DNA of 64,000 nt from Microvirga roseola (GCF_020866965.1 NZ_JAJATX010000005.1:88756-152755), one strand, 5' to 3'; shown: positions 1-9,948, counted from the stretch's first letter. Translations and numbers: made by a program. The notes: generated by a model not told the origin, from the letters alone.

Positions 1-428
1 GCCTTCAGCTGGATGTCGAGCCGCTTGCCCGACAGGGTGTAGTTCACGGTATTGCTGGAGATCTCGGCCTTTCCGTCCCACAGCTGAACGAGCTCATCGA
101 CATAGGTCGTGAACATGTCCTTGCTGAGGATACGGCCGAGATTCTCCACCAGATGGTTCAGGCTGTCCGCCTCGAAGAGACTGAGCGTCTTGCTGTTGAC
201 CTTGAGGACGCGGATCTGATCCGAGCAGGCCTTTACGCGTCCCACATCCGCCAGCAGGTACTCCCTCAAGGAGGTGACGCCGGCCTCACGCCACTCGTCG
301 AAGAGGCGTTTGAGACCGCTGTAATCCTCGAGCCAGAGCGAGACCGGCGCCAGCTCGAACATCTCGGCATAGTCATGGAGCTCGCCTTCGGACGAGGTGC
401 CCGAACGGTTGTCGTTGAGTCGGAGCAT
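1..428 (-). CDS. PAS-domain signalling protein, N-terminal part only
   Basis: An open frame starts at ATG 428 on the minus strand and runs off the left edge, giving about 142 residues. The translation opens MLRLNDNRSG and continues with stretches such as FELAPVSLWLEDYSGL and IRVLKVNSKTLSLFEAD. This is the look of the N-terminal PAS-like module found in front of GGDEF/EAL or histidine kinase domains in alphaproteobacteria. The output domain lies outside the window, so the enzymatic role is unknown. It is transcribed in the same direction as the aromatic catabolic genes to its right but is separated from them by 150 bp, so co-transcription is uncertain. The family call is from sequence flavour; no conserved catalytic motif is visible. 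Confidence 0.6.
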   Translation of the reverse strand, partial: MLRLNDNRSGTSSEGELHDYAEMFELAPVSLWLEDYSGLKRLFDEWREAGVTSLREYLLADVGRVKACSDQIRVLKVNSKTLSLFEADSLNHLVENLGRILSKDMFTTYVDELVQLWDGKAEISSNTVNYTLSGKRLDIQLK

Positions 429-578
429 GGAAGACCTGCAGCCTGTGCGGATTCACAGGCGCAATTCACACTCTTTGGCCTGTGTAACACTAGATCAAGC
501 CTGATGCCTTTTTAGGCATAGGTGAACGTTGTGTTGAAACGGTGCACACAGGCAACAGGATCGGCGGCAGCCTGGGCG

Positions 579-1022
579 TCATTCGGAACGCTGCACGATC
601 GCCGTCGCCTCGATTTCGACCCGGGCCGCCTTCTCCACGAGGCGCACGACCTGGACGAGCGCCATGGCGGGGTAATGGGTGCCGAACACCTCCCGGTAGG
701 CCCGGCCCAGCTCGCGCAGATTGGCGAGGTATTCATCGATGTCGACGACATACCATGTGAGCCTCACGAGATGCCGGGGCTGCGCGCCGCCCTCGGCCAG
801 GATGGCGCAGATGTTGGTAAAGATCTGCCGCGCCTGTGCGACGAAGCCATCCGCGAAGACGCCGTTCTCGTCCCACCCGACGATCCCGCCGGTGACGAGC
901 ACACGGCCCTCGCCCATCATCCCGTTGGCATAGCCCTTCGGGACGGGCCAGTTTCGGGGGTGAAGGGTCTCGGGTCCGTCGTCGGATTCGAGTTTATCCG
1001 CTGAGCCCACAAAGGCGGTCAC
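579..1022 (-). CDS. ridA: RidA/YjgF-family enamine/imine deaminase
   Basis: 147 residues, GTG start at 1022 with GGAGAG about 10 nt upstream. The protein has the single-domain RidA fold pattern: an N-terminal GMMGEGRVLVTGGIVG strand, a middle helix QARQIFTNICAILAEGG, and the C-terminal RLVEKAARVEIEATAIV segment carrying the conserved Arg and Glu. RidA proteins hydrolyse reactive enamine/imine intermediates to keto compounds and ammonia in the cytosol. It is the last gene of a minus-strand catabolic operon. In that setting it may deaminate the enamine-type intermediate formed after dearomatisation of 2-aminobenzoyl-CoA, which is an inference from context. A housekeeping role is the alternative. 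Confidence 0.88.
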   Translation of the reverse strand: MTAFVGSADKLESDDGPETLHPRNWPVPKGYANGMMGEGRVLVTGGIVGWDENGVFADGFVAQARQIFTNICAILAEGGAQPRHLVRLTWYVVDIDEYLANLRELGRAYREVFGTHYPAMALVQVVRLVEKAARVEIEATAIVQRSE

Positions 1023-1042
1023 TGGCGTCTCTCCATCGTTTC

Positions 1043-2248
1043 TTATTCGGCGGCCGTGCGGCTTGTCGCAGCGCGCTGGCCCTCCAGCATCTTCAGAAGC
1101 TCGCGGGCGATCACGATCTTCTGGACCTCGGTCGCACCCTCATAGATGCGCAAGGCCCGGATCTCGCGGTAGAGCTCCTCGACCTTCACGCCCTTGGTGA
1201 CGCCGAGTCCGCCGAAGATCTGCATCGCCCTGTCGATGACGGCTTGAGCGGTTTCGGTTGCCTGCATCTTCGCCATGGCGGCTTCGCGGGTGACCCGCTC
1301 TGCGCCCTGATCCTTGGTCCAGGCGGCGCGGTACACGAGCAGAGCCGCCGCATCGACCCCGGTCGCCATGTCGGCAAGTGCGCCTTGGGTCATCTGAAGG
1401 TCGGACAGGGGCGCACCGAACAGCTTGCGGGAGGAGGCATGGCTCAGGGCCTCGTCCATGGCCCGGCGCGCGAAGCCCAGGGCCGCTGCGCCTACCGTGG
1501 AGCGGAACACGTCGAGGGTCCCCATGGCGACCTTGAATCCCTCCCCCGGCCCGCCGACCCTTTGCGACAGGGGCAGCCGGCAGCCCTCGAAGCGCAGAGT
1601 CGCGAGAGGATGCGGCGCGATCACGTCGATGCGCTCTTGGACGGTCAGTCCCGGCGTCTCCGCATCGACCACATAGGCCGACAGCCCCTTCGCCCCCGGA
1701 GCCTCCCCCGAACGGGCGAAGACCACATAGTGGTCGGCAATCCCGCCATTCGAGATCCAGGTCTTCGCGCCATCCAGGCGGACGTGATCCGGCCCGTCGG
1801 GCGTTGCGGTGGTGCTCATGGCGGCCACGTCCGAACCGGCTTCCGGCTCCGAGAGCGCGAAGGCGGCAATGGCCTCGCCCCGCGCTACCGGCGGCAGGTA
1901 GCGGCTCTTCAGCTCCTCCGAGCCGAAGAGCGTGATCGGCCCCGTGCCGAGGCCCTGCATGGCGAAGGCAAAATCCGCCAGCCCGTCCCGATAGGCCAGG
2001 GTCTCGCGGGCAAGGCAGAGGGTGCGGACGTCGAAAGCGGGATAGAGCCCTCCATAGGCCTGCGGCACCACTGCCTTCAGCCAGCCGCCCTCGCCCAGTC
2101 TCCGCACGAGGCGGCGGCAGGAGGCATCAACGTCGTGGTGATCGACCACGAGGCTGACCTCCTTCTCGGCCCAGGAAGCCAGAACTTCAGCGAAGCGCCG
2201 ATGGCGATCCTCGAAGAACGGCCAGGAGAGAAAGCTTGCATCGATCAT
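1043..2248 (-). CDS. Acyl-CoA dehydrogenase
   Basis: 401 residues with ATG 2248 one base after the hydratase stop, so translational coupling is likely. It has the full acyl-CoA dehydrogenase layout: an N-terminal helical domain, the FAD/substrate signature [15 protein letters not shown] near residue 130, and the C-terminal [17 protein letters not shown] motif, where the Glu is at the catalytic-base position. It would oxidise an acyl-CoA to the enoyl-CoA, passing electrons to ETF. In 2-aminobenzoyl-CoA or salicyloyl-CoA clusters such enzymes act in the beta-oxidation-like lower steps on the alicyclic CoA ester. The exact substrate cannot be read from sequence. Confidence 0.93.
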   Translation of the reverse strand: MIDASFLSWPFFEDRHRRFAEVLASWAEKEVSLVVDHHDVDASCRRLVRRLGEGGWLKAVVPQAYGGLYPAFDVRTLCLARETLAYRDGLADFAFAMQGLGTGPITLFGSEELKSRYLPPVARGEAIAAFALSEPEAGSDVAAMSTTATPDGPDHVRLDGAKTWISNGGIADHYVVFARSGEAPGAKGLSAYVVDAETPGLTVQERIDVIAPHPLATLRFEGCRLPLSQRVGGPGEGFKVAMGTLDVFRSTVGAAALGFARRAMDEALSHASSRKLFGAPLSDLQMTQGALADMATGVDAAALLVYRAAWTKDQGAERVTREAAMAKMQATETAQAVIDRAMQIFGGLGVTKGVKVEELYREIRALRIYEGATEVQKIVIARELLKMLEGQRAATSRTAAE

Positions 2249-2249
2249 C

Positions 2250-3086
2250 TCAATCCCCCTGGAAGACCGGCTTTTCCTTGGCGGCGAAGGCCCGGTAGGC
2301 GCGGGCGAAGTCTTCCGTTGTCATGCACAGGGCCTGCGCCACGGCTTCCGCCTCGATGGCTTCCTCCACCGACATGGCCCATTCCATGGCGAGCATCCGC
2401 TTCGTCATGGTGTTGGCATAGGTCGGGCCGGTGCCGATGGCGCGCGCGAGACCGCCGGCCTCGCTCAGGAGACTGCCAGCATCGGCAAGACGGCTGAAAA
2501 AGCCCCAGCGCTCCCCCTCCTCAGCCGACATGAAGCGGCCGGTATAGAGCAGTTCCGAAGCGCGGCCTTGGCCGATGATGCGGGGCAGGATGGCGCAGGC
2601 TCCCATATCGCAGCCTGCGAGCCCCACTTTGTTGAACAGGAACGCCACCTTGGCGCCGGGCGCGGCAAGCCGAACGTCCGAGGCCATGGCGATGATCGCG
2701 CCGGCGCCCGCGCAGACGCCTTCGACAGCGGCGACGATGGGCTGAGGCGCGGCGCGCATCGCCTTCACCAGCTCCCCGGTCATGCGGGTGAAGGCGGTCA
2801 GCTCCTTGGTGTCCATCTCCACCAGCGGCCCGATGATCTCGAACACGTCGCCGCCGGACGAGAAGTTGCCCCCTGCCCCGGTGATGACGATGGCCTTCAC
2901 CTGATCGTCCTTGGCGCAGGCGTGAAAGAAATCCGTCAGCTCGCGATAGCTCTCGAAGGTGAGCGGGTTCTTCTTTTCCGGCCGGTTGAGCGTGACGGTC
3001 GCAACGGGCCCGTCGACCGACAGCAGAAAGTGCCGGGGCTCGTAGGAAGCGAGCGGCAGGGTGACTGAGTTGGCGTAAGTCGTCAC
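2250..3086 (-). CDS. Enoyl-CoA hydratase/isomerase family protein
   Basis: The start was chosen at GTG 3086, which overlaps the MarR stop codon (GTGA), giving 278 residues; the longer open frame upstream is only a shadow of marR. Crotonase features are clear: [14 protein letters not shown] near residue 30, the oxyanion-hole segment [13 protein letters not shown] near 70, and [24 protein letters not shown] near 115. It should hydrate or isomerise an unsaturated acyl-CoA in the cytosol. Coupling on both sides (marR upstream, acyl-CoA dehydrogenase 1 bp downstream) places it in the aromatic-acyl-CoA degradation operon. Confidence 0.92.
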   Translation of the reverse strand: MTTYANSVTLPLASYEPRHFLLSVDGPVATVTLNRPEKKNPLTFESYRELTDFFHACAKDDQVKAIVITGAGGNFSSGGDVFEIIGPLVEMDTKELTAFTRMTGELVKAMRAAPQPIVAAVEGVCAGAGAIIAMASDVRLAAPGAKVAFLFNKVGLAGCDMGACAILPRIIGQGRASELLYTGRFMSAEEGERWGFFSRLADAGSLLSEAGGLARAIGTGPTYANTMTKRMLAMEWAMSVEEAIEAEAVAQALCMTTEDFARAYRAFAAKEKPVFQGD

Positions 3087-3607
3087 GAGGCGTCTCCCAC
3101 GATGGCGCGCCGGGCCGACCCTTTGGTCTTGGCGAGCAGGCGCATGAGGTCCTTCTGGTCTTTCGGGGTCAGGTCCGCGAAGAGTTCGGCGATCCAGCCC
3201 TCGTGCTCCGCCGCCATAGCGCGGAACTCCGCCCGCCCGGCTTCCGTCAGGCTGACGACCTGCGCCCGCCGGTCGGTCGAGGAGACGCGTCGGTCGAGAT
3301 GGCCCGAAGCCATGAGCCGGTCGACGAGACCGGTCAGGTTGCCGTTCGATACCATCATGCGCCTGGAGAGGTCGGACAGCGTCATGCCGTCGGGGGCCTT
3401 GTCGAGCTGAGCCATCAGGTCGAAGCGGGGCAGCGTCACGTCGAAGCTCTCGCGCAGGCGGCGGCGCACCTCGCCTTCGATGAGGGTGGTGCAGGTGAGA
3501 AGGCGAAGCCACAGGCGCAGCTCGTCCCGGTGGTGCTCCGGCATTTCGACCGCCTTGGTCTCGGCGTCGAGGGGGATCATCCTGTCGTCCATGTCAGATC
3601 TCTCCAC
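3083..3607 (-). CDS. MarR-family transcriptional regulator
   Basis: 174 residues. The winged-helix core is recognisable: [15 protein letters not shown], then [39 protein letters not shown] as recognition helices (residues about 55-95), and the wing [18 protein letters not shown]. MarR proteins of this kind usually repress aromatic catabolism genes and are released by the CoA thioester substrate. The gene sits inside the operon, overlapping the SDR at its 5' end and the hydratase at its 3' end. The two palindromes at 6745-6764 and 8560-8577 are the best candidate binding sites, since they share one core and flank genes of this locus. Confidence 0.93.
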   Translation of the reverse strand: MERSDMDDRMIPLDAETKAVEMPEHHRDELRLWLRLLTCTTLIEGEVRRRLRESFDVTLPRFDLMAQLDKAPDGMTLSDLSRRMMVSNGNLTGLVDRLMASGHLDRRVSSTDRRAQVVSLTEAGRAEFRAMAAEHEGWIAELFADLTPKDQKDLMRLLAKTKGSARRAIVGDAS

Positions 3608-4361
3608 CGGCCACCACGATGGCCTGCCCGGTCACGGAACGGGCCTGCTCGCCGCAGAGCCAGAGCACGGTATTCGCAATCTCCGCCGGGTCGATAAGCC
3701 GGCCCTGCGGGTTGTGCCTCGTCAGCTCGCTTAGAGCTTCCTCGCGGCTGCGGCCAGTCTTCGCCATGATGGTCCTGAGGCTCTCCGCCACCAGATCCGT
3801 ATCCGTGAAGCCGGGGCAGACGGCATTGACCGTCACGCCGGTTTTCGCAGTCTCGAGCGCGAGCGCCTTCACGAAGCCGATGACGGCGTGCTTGGAGGCG
3901 CAATAGGCGCTCACATAGGGATAGCCCTTGAGGCCTGCCGTGGAGGCCACGGCCACGATACGTCCGAAGCCGCGTTCGCTCATGGAGCCGAGGACCGCCT
4001 GCACTACGTTGGTGACCCCGAGGAGGTTCACGTCCAGCATGTTCCGGAACACTTCGGGACCGGACTTCAGGAAGGGTGCAGAGACCGCCGCGCCCGCATT
4101 GGCGATCATCAGGTCGATGGGGCCATACCGTTCGACGGCCTCATGCACGGCAGCCTGCACGGCCGCCATATCCGTCACGTCGGCCATGACGGCGGCATGG
4201 GCGTCGCCCGCGTTCAGAGCCTCGTCCAGAGAAGCGGGCTTGCGCCCGACGATGGTGACGGTGGCGCCGGCCTTCACAAGGGAGGCGGCCACCGCGCGTC
4301 CGATGCCCCGGCCGCCGCCGGTGACGAGGGCATGACGGCCCTTTAAGCTTTTCGTGCCCAT
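3594..4361 (-). CDS. SDR-family oxidoreductase (3-hydroxyacyl-CoA dehydrogenase-like)
   Basis: 255 residues with ATG 4361 one base after the upstream stop. Classical SDR motifs are present: the NAD(P) loop TGGGRGIG near residue 15, NAGAAVS near 88, a catalytic Ser in AVASTAGLKG, and YCASK (Tyr/Lys) near 155. In this operon it most likely oxidises a hydroxyacyl-CoA after the hydratase step; that assignment is contextual, as SDR substrate specificity is not readable here. The 14-bp overlap with marR indicates translational coupling. Confidence 0.9.
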   Translation of the reverse strand: MGTKSLKGRHALVTGGGRGIGRAVAASLVKAGATVTIVGRKPASLDEALNAGDAHAAVMADVTDMAAVQAAVHEAVERYGPIDLMIANAGAAVSAPFLKSGPEVFRNMLDVNLLGVTNVVQAVLGSMSERGFGRIVAVASTAGLKGYPYVSAYCASKHAVIGFVKALALETAKTGVTVNAVCPGFTDTDLVAESLRTIMAKTGRSREEALSELTRHNPQGRLIDPAEIANTVLWLCGEQARSVTGQAIVVAGGEI

Positions 4362-4362
4362 G

Positions 4363-6717
4363 TCATTCAGCAGCGAGAGGCTTCTCGCCGGCCTCCATCT
4401 TGAGTTCGGCCCGGGTCTTCGGCTTGGCCTTGATCTTGAGATCCTCGAGGTCCTGCCGGTCGCGCACGGAGTTTCGGACGATCTGATCCTTGCCCGCGAG
4501 ATATTGCGGCGGACAGTGGATGTCGGTCGCGCCGTACCATGCCGCCGCCTTCATGGTGAAGAAGGGATCGACCAGATGCGGCCGGCCGAGCGCGACGAGA
4601 TCGGCACGTCCGGCCGCCAGGATCGTATTGACCTGGTCCGCCGTGGTGATGTTGCCGACGCACATGGTGGCGACCTGCGCCTCGTTGCGGACCTGATCCG
4701 AGAACGGCGTCTGGAACATGCGCCCGTAGATCGGCCGCGCCTCGCGCACGGTCTGGCCCGTGGAGATATCGACGAGGTCGACGCCGTGCTCGGAGAAGGC
4801 GCGGGCGATCTCGACCGCATCCTCGCCAGTAACGCCGCCCTCGGCCCAGTCGGTGGCGGAAATGCGCACGGACATGGGCTTATTCGCGGGCCACACCTCC
4901 CGCATGGCGTCGAAGATCTCGAGCGGGAAGCGCAACCTGTTCTCCAGGGAGCCGCCGTACTCGTCCGTGCGGCGGTTGGTGAGCGGAGAGATGAAGCTCG
5001 CCAGCAGGTAGCCGTGGGCGCAGTGCAGCTCCAGCATGTCGAAACCGGCGCGGTCGCCGCGCTCGGCTGCGGCCACGAACTGGCTCTTGACAAGATCCAT
5101 ATCGGCGCGGGTCGCCTGGCGCGGCACCTTGCTGTCGGGGAAGTAGGGAATGGGCGAGGCGGAGCAGATGTCCCAGGCCCCGGATTCGAGCGGGCGGTCG
5201 ATGCCCTCCCACATGAGCTTCGTCGCGCCCTTTCGCCCCGCATGGCCGAGCTGGAGGCAGATTTTCGCCGCCGAGTTCGCGTGAACGAAATCGACGATGC
5301 GTTTCCAGGCCGCCTCCTGCTCCTCGTTCCACAGGCCGGTGCAGCCGAGCGTGATGCGGGCCTCCGGCGAGACGCAGGTCATCTCGGTGAAGATGAGTCC
5401 CGCGCCGCCCGTGGCGCGGGAGCCGTAATGGACGAGATGCCAATCGCCGGGAACGCCGTCCGTGGCCGAATACATGTCCATCGGGGACATGACGACGCGA
5501 TTGGGCACCACCATGTCCCGCAGGCGGAAGGGCTGGAACATGGGGACCTGCGGCTTCTCGACGGAGACATCGAAGCCGCTCGCCTTCACTTGGCTCGCGA
5601 AGGTCTTGTCGACGGCCTCCACGAAATCCGGCGCGCGCAGGCGCAGATTGTCGTAGGTGATGGCCTTGGCGCGGGTCATGACGCCGAAGGCGAACTGCAC
5701 GGGATCGAAATCCCAGAAGCGCGCCACATGCTCGAACCACACCAGCGACACGTCGGCGGCGTGCTGGGTCTTCTCCACCTCCTCGCGGCGTCCCGTCTCG
5801 TAGAGCGAGAGCGCACCCTCGACGGTGGAATCGCGGCGGAAGGCCTCGTAGAGCGCAATCGCGTCCTCCATGGCGAGCTTGGTGCCCGACCCGATGGAGA
5901 AATGCGCGGAGGCCTTGGCGTCGCCCAGGAGCACCTTGTTGCCCATGACCCAGCGCTTGTTGCGGATCATCGGGAAATTGCGCCAGATCGAGCGGTTGGT
6001 GAGGACCTTGTGGCCGTTGAGGAACCAGCCGAAGATCCGCTCCATCAGCGCCGCCGACTCCAGCTCGCTCATCCGGTCGAGGCCGGCGCGGGCGAAGGTC
6101 TCGGGGTCGGTCTCGAAGACCCAGGTCGAGCGGTTCGCCTCGTACTGGTAGGCGTGGGCGATGAACGGGCCCCACTCGGTCTCCTGGAAGATGAAGGTGA
6201 AGGCGTCGAGCGGCCGTGTCGAACCCATCCAGGCGAACTTGTTGGGGCGAAGATCCACCTCCGGCTGGAAGTGCTCGGCATAGCGGTCGCGGAAGCGGCT
6301 GTTGATGCCGTCCGCCACCACCACGAGGTCGGCATCGCTGAACAGGCTCTCGTCGTCCACGTCCACGTCGTAGCGCAGCTTCACGCCGAGCTCGGCCGCG
6401 CGGTCCTGCAGGATGAGGAGCAGCGTGCGGCGCGAGCAGCCGCAGAACCCGTTGCCGCCGATGCGGTGTTCGCTTCCCTTGAAGTGGATGGCGATGTCGT
6501 CCCAGTAGGCGAATTCGCGCGTGATGCGCTGATAGCTCGGCAGGTCGTGCTTTTCGAAATTGTCGAGGGTGGCGTCGGAGAACACGACGCCGAAGCCGAA
6601 GGTCTCGTCGGCGCGGTTGCGCTCATAGACCGTGATCTCCGCCTCCGGACGGAGCTTCTTCATGAGGATCGCGAAATAAAGTCCCGCGGGGCCGCCGCCG
6701 ATGATCGCCGTTTTCAT
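4363..6717 (-). CDS. 2-aminobenzoyl-CoA monooxygenase/reductase-type fusion (salicylyl-CoA 5-hydroxylase family)
   Basis: 784 residues, a natural two-enzyme fusion. Residues 1-~385 form a class A flavin monooxygenase: the Rossmann loop [11 protein letters not shown] at residue 5, [11 protein letters not shown], and the FAD motif [16 protein letters not shown] near 270. Residues ~395-760 form an Old Yellow Enzyme: [41 protein letters not shown] and [10 protein letters not shown]. This order and length match 2-aminobenzoyl-CoA monooxygenase/reductase, known from Azoarcus evansii, which hydroxylates and then reduces the CoA-activated ring without ring cleavage. Salicyloyl-CoA hydroxylase is the main alternative substrate class. 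A palindromic operator lies 28 bp upstream, so the gene probably starts its own transcript. Confidence 0.9.
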   Translation of the reverse strand: MKTAIIGGGPAGLYFAILMKKLRPEAEITVYERNRADETFGFGVVFSDATLDNFEKHDLPSYQRITREFAYWDDIAIHFKGSEHRIGGNGFCGCSRRTLLLILQDRAAELGVKLRYDVDVDDESLFSDADLVVVADGINSRFRDRYAEHFQPEVDLRPNKFAWMGSTRPLDAFTFIFQETEWGPFIAHAYQYEANRSTWVFETDPETFARAGLDRMSELESAALMERIFGWFLNGHKVLTNRSIWRNFPMIRNKRWVMGNKVLLGDAKASAHFSIGSGTKLAMEDAIALYEAFRRDSTVEGALSLYETGRREEVEKTQHAADVSLVWFEHVARFWDFDPVQFAFGVMTRAKAITYDNLRLRAPDFVEAVDKTFASQVKASGFDVSVEKPQVPMFQPFRLRDMVVPNRVVMSPMDMYSATDGVPGDWHLVHYGSRATGGAGLIFTEMTCVSPEARITLGCTGLWNEEQEAAWKRIVDFVHANSAAKICLQLGHAGRKGATKLMWEGIDRPLESGAWDICSASPIPYFPDSKVPRQATRADMDLVKSQFVAAAERGDRAGFDMLELHCAHGYLLASFISPLTNRRTDEYGGSLENRLRFPLEIFDAMREVWPANKPMSVRISATDWAEGGVTGEDAVEIARAFSEHGVDLVDISTGQTVREARPIYGRMFQTPFSDQVRNEAQVATMCVGNITTADQVNTILAAGRADLVALGRPHLVDPFFTMKAAAWYGATDIHCPPQYLAGKDQIVRNSVRDRQDLEDLKIKAKPKTRAELKMEAGEKPLAAE

Positions 6718-6744
6718 GAGAACCCAATCCGAACGTTTCCGAAT

Positions 6745-6764
6745 TTATTTTAAGCTTGAAATAA
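6745..6764. promoter_or_regulatory. Candidate MarR operator, upstream of the monooxygenase/reductase gene
   Basis: A 20-bp inverted repeat, TTATTTTAAGCTTGAAATAA, symmetric except at one central pair, lies in the 76-bp gap between the ligase stop and the monooxygenase start. It shares the core ATTTnAAGCTTnAAAT with the palindrome at 8560-8577. The AT-rich core stands out in GC-rich DNA. Binding by the operon's MarR protein is inferred. Confidence 0.65.
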
Positions 6765-6793
6765 CTGCCGATCAACCGTGGCAGGCTGCCGTC

Positions 6794-8443
6794 CTATGCG
6801 CTCGCGGCGAGACCCGGCCTGCCCTGCTCCTGCGCCATGCGGCGCAACGCGAAGCGCTGGAGCTTGCCAGTCTGCGTGCGCGGCAGAGCCTCCACGAATT
6901 CGATGATGCGCGGATACTTGTAGGGGGCGATCTCGGCCTTCACGTGATCCTGGAGCGCCTTGGTGAGGTCGGCGCCCGGCGCGTGGCCGGAGCGCAGGAC
7001 CACATAGGCCTTCACGACCATGCCCCGTCCGTCGTCCGGGGCGCCGACCACGCCGCATTCCGCAACCGCCGGATGTGTCAGGAGCGCAGCCTCCACCTCG
7101 GGCCCCGCGATGTTGTAGCCCGACGAGATGATCATGTCGTCGGAGCGCGCCTGATACCAGAAGTACCCGTCCTCATCCATGAGATAGGTGTCGCCGGTGA
7201 CGTTCCAGCCGTTCTGGACATACTTGGCCTGCCGCTCGTCGGCGAGATAGCGGCACCCGGTCGGGCCGCGAACGGCCAAGCGGCCGATGCTCCCCGGCGG
7301 AAGCTCCCTTCCCTCCTCGTCCACCACCCGCGCCTCGTAGCCGGGGACCGGCTTGCCGGTGGCGCCGGGACGGATCTCCTCCTCCCGCGCGGCGATGAAG
7401 ATGTGGAGCATCTCGGTTGCGCCGATGCCATCCATCAGCCGGATATTGGTGGCGGCGCGCCACGCCTCGTAGGTACCCTTCGGCAGCGGCTCTCCGGCGG
7501 AGACGCATTTGCGCAGGCTGGAAATGTCGTAGTTGTCGAGCTTCGAGAGCATGGCGCGATAGGCAGTGGGCGCCGTGAAGCAGATCGTCGCCTTGTACTG
7601 CATGATCGCGGGCAGGAGATCGTCCGGGCCCGCCTTCTCGAGAAGCACCGTCGATACGCCGATCCGCATGGGGAAGAGCACGATGCCGCCGAGCCCGAAG
7701 GTGAAGGCGAGCGGCGGCGAACCGATGAAGCGGTCTGTCGGCTCTGCGCGCAGCACGTTCTTCCCGTAGGCGTCGCAGATCGCCAGCATGTCGCGGTGGA
7801 AATGCATCGTGCCCTTGGGCTCGCCCGTGGTGCCCGAAGTAAAGCCGATGAGGCATACGTCATCCGCCGCCGTATCCACGGCCTCGAAGTCAGGCGGCAC
7901 GTCCTCCATCAGACCTTCGAGATTGTCCGGCGCTCCCGAGCCCCAATAGACGACGTGCTTTAGGTCGGGAGACAGCGCCTTCGCACGCTCCATCTCATCC
8001 GCGAGGCGGTGGTCGCAGAAGGCGATGGCGATTTTCGCCTTAGCGATCGGATAGGCGATCTCCCTCGCACGCAGCAGCGGCATGGTGGCGACGACGACGC
8101 CTCCGGCCTTGAGCACCGCAAGATAGGTCGCCACCATCATCGGGTTGTTGGCGGAGCGCAGCAGAACCCGGTTGCCCGGCACGAAGCCGAGCTTCTGGAC
8201 GAGCACGTTGCAGATCCGGTTCACCCGCTCCTGAAGCTGGCGGTAGGTGAGCGTCTCGGCGGGACTGATCAGACAGGGCTCGTCGCTCCTGCCCTCCCGG
8301 ACCCAGCGGTCGAGAAACTCCGCAGCGCAGTTGAGGCGGTCCGGGTACTGCAGCTCCGGCCGGTCGAACAAGAAAGTCGGCCAAAGGCCTGGAGGCGGAA
8401 GGTTGTCCCTCGCGAAGGTGTCGACATGAGCCGTGTACGCCAT
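6794..8443 (-). CDS. Benzoate/2-aminobenzoate-CoA ligase family protein
   Basis: 549 residues. It is an adenylate-forming enzyme with the P-loop FTSGTTGEPKG near residue 190, the A5-type segment DGIGATEML near 330, the hinge TGDTYLMDEDGYFWYQARSDDMI near 425 and the C-terminal catalytic Lys in RTQTGKLQRFAL near 530. It belongs to the benzoate-CoA ligase branch, whose members activate benzoate, 2-aminobenzoate or similar acids with ATP and CoA. This is the first committed step of the pathway encoded downstream and probably traps the imported acid in the cell. Its 5' side faces the transporter operon across a 307-bp control region. Confidence 0.9.
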   Translation of the reverse strand: MAYTAHVDTFARDNLPPPGLWPTFLFDRPELQYPDRLNCAAEFLDRWVREGRSDEPCLISPAETLTYRQLQERVNRICNVLVQKLGFVPGNRVLLRSANNPMMVATYLAVLKAGGVVVATMPLLRAREIAYPIAKAKIAIAFCDHRLADEMERAKALSPDLKHVVYWGSGAPDNLEGLMEDVPPDFEAVDTAADDVCLIGFTSGTTGEPKGTMHFHRDMLAICDAYGKNVLRAEPTDRFIGSPPLAFTFGLGGIVLFPMRIGVSTVLLEKAGPDDLLPAIMQYKATICFTAPTAYRAMLSKLDNYDISSLRKCVSAGEPLPKGTYEAWRAATNIRLMDGIGATEMLHIFIAAREEEIRPGATGKPVPGYEARVVDEEGRELPPGSIGRLAVRGPTGCRYLADERQAKYVQNGWNVTGDTYLMDEDGYFWYQARSDDMIISSGYNIAGPEVEAALLTHPAVAECGVVGAPDDGRGMVVKAYVVLRSGHAPGADLTKALQDHVKAEIAPYKYPRIIEFVEALPRTQTGKLQRFALRRMAQEQGRPGLAASA

Positions 8444-8750
8444 CGTCCGCTCCTCTGGTCTTGATTTTTTTTGCGGGAGACCTTGCCGTGAGCACCGGTC
8501 ACGTCTCCGTCAGCCCGCCTGTCTTCCTCTGCGGAATCCGCTTGAAGAAATCTTAAAATTATTTAAAGCTTCAAATATTGCTTGGCAATCCCAAACATGG
8601 GGATGCGGGCAACCGGCTCGAACGAAAGGAGTGTTCGGCAGGCTCAAATTACGGCAGAGTACCGCCGACCTCGGCAGAGGCCACAAGGTCCGCCGGAGAC
8701 AATCACGCAGCACGGCACACCGTGCGCAGGGAACAGCCATTCGGGAGTTC
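8444..8750. other. Divergent control region between the CoA ligase and transporter genes
   Basis: This 307-bp stretch contains no convincing gene. It holds the AT-rich palindrome at 8560-8577 and, directly abutting it, a second perfect dyad ATTGCttgGCAAT at 8577-8589. Both divergent transcripts probably start here. The SD-like CGGGAG at 8742-8747 serves the binding-protein start. Confidence 0.6.
8560..8577. promoter_or_regulatory. Candidate MarR operator in the divergent promoter region
   Basis: The inverted repeat TATTTAAAGCTTCAAATA has 8 of 9 symmetric pairs and shares the ATTTnAAGCTTnAAAT core with the site at 6745-6764. It lies between the divergent ligase and transporter transcripts, where one bound regulator could control both. 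Assignment to the operon's MarR protein is inferred. Confidence 0.65.
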
Positions 8751-9929
8751 ATGATGAAACTGACTGTCAAAACCCTTGGCCTCGCGGCCGCCTTCAGCAT
8801 CGCCGCCGTACCGGCCCTGGCGCAGGAAAAGGTGAAGGTCGGCCTGCTGCTGACCCTCTCCGGCCCGTCGGCGGTTCTGGGCCAGCATGCGCGGGACGGC
8901 TTCCAGCTCGCCCTGAAGGATCTCGGCAACAAGCTCGGTGGCCGCGAGGTCGAACTGATCGTCGTCGACGACGAGCTCAAGCCCGACGTTGCCGTGCAGA
9001 AGGCGAAGGGCCTCGTCGAGCGCGACCAGGTCGACTTCGTGGTCGGGCCGATCTTCTCCAACGTGGCGGTCGCCACCCACAAGCCGATCACCGACTCCAA
9101 GACCTTCTACATCAGTCCCAATGCCGGCCCGTCGAACCTCGCCGGCAAGAGCTGCGACCCCTACTTCTTCGCGACGTCCTACCAGAACGACCAGAACCAC
9201 GAGGTTCTGGGCAAGGTCGCCGAGAACCGCGGCTACAAGCGCGTTTATCTCCTCGCCCCGAACTATCAGGCGGGCAAGGATGCGCTCTCGGGCTTCAAGC
9301 GGCACTACAAGGGCGAGATCGTCGAGGAATCCTACGTTCCGCTCAACACCCTCGACTTCCAGTCGGAGCTCGCCAACATCGCGGCGCTGCAGCCGGATGC
9401 GATCTTCACCTTCATGCCCGGCGGCATGGGCGTGAACCTCGTCAAGCAGTACCGCGCGGCGGGCCTTGCGGATCGCGTGCCGTTCCTCTCCGCCTTCACG
9501 GTCGATGAATCGACGCTGCCGGCGCAGCAGGATGCGGCGCTCGGCATGTTCGGCGGCTCCAACTGGGCTCCGAACCTCGACACGCCGCAGAACAAGAAGT
9601 TCGTGCAGGACTACGTTTCGGCCTACAATTCCGTGCCGGCCTCCTACGCCATGCACGCCTACGATGCGGCGCTCCTCATCGACAGTGCCCTCAAGGCGAC
9701 GGGCGGAAAGACCGACGACAAGGAGGCCCTGCGCGCCGCCCTCAAGAAGGCGGACTTCAAGTCCCTGCGCGGCGACTTCAAGTTCGGCGCAAACAACTTC
9801 CCCGTTCAGGACTTCTACCTCGTGAAGGTCGGAAAGCGCGACGACGGCAAGTTCCAGACCGAGATCGTCGAGAAGGTGTTCGACGATTACGCGGACGCCT
9901 ATGCGAAGGAATGTGCGGCGACGAACTGA
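8751..9929 (+). CDS. ABC transporter periplasmic substrate-binding protein (Liv/aromatic acid type)
   Basis: The start was set at ATG 8751 (or 8754), giving about 392 residues; the open frame extends further upstream but lacks a signal peptide there. Residues 1-24 form a Sec signal ending ALAQ-E. The mature part has the type I periplasmic binding fold of the LivJ family (KVGLLLTLSGPSAVLGQ at its N terminus and a GPIFSNVAVAT segment). Members bind branched-chain amino acids, amides or aromatic acids. Divergence from the ligase gene and the shared control region suggest that the ligand is the aromatic acid degraded here. It leads the transporter operon and is followed by a strong stem-loop. Confidence 0.92.
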   Translation: MMKLTVKTLGLAAAFSIAAVPALAQEKVKVGLLLTLSGPSAVLGQHARDGFQLALKDLGNKLGGREVELIVVDDELKPDVAVQKAKGLVERDQVDFVVGPIFSNVAVATHKPITDSKTFYISPNAGPSNLAGKSCDPYFFATSYQNDQNHEVLGKVAENRGYKRVYLLAPNYQAGKDALSGFKRHYKGEIVEESYVPLNTLDFQSELANIAALQPDAIFTFMPGGMGVNLVKQYRAAGLADRVPFLSAFTVDESTLPAQQDAALGMFGGSNWAPNLDTPQNKKFVQDYVSAYNSVPASYAMHAYDAALLIDSALKATGGKTDDKEALRAALKKADFKSLRGDFKFGANNFPVQDFYLVKVGKRDDGKFQTEIVEKVFDDYADAYAKECAATN

Positions 9930-9948
9930 GCCGCATTCCGACACCTGC

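Noticed and set aside
4354..6753. A 799-residue plus-strand open frame opposite the monooxygenase/reductase gene
   Set aside because: Antisense shadow; the minus strand has unmistakable flavoenzyme motifs over the whole length.
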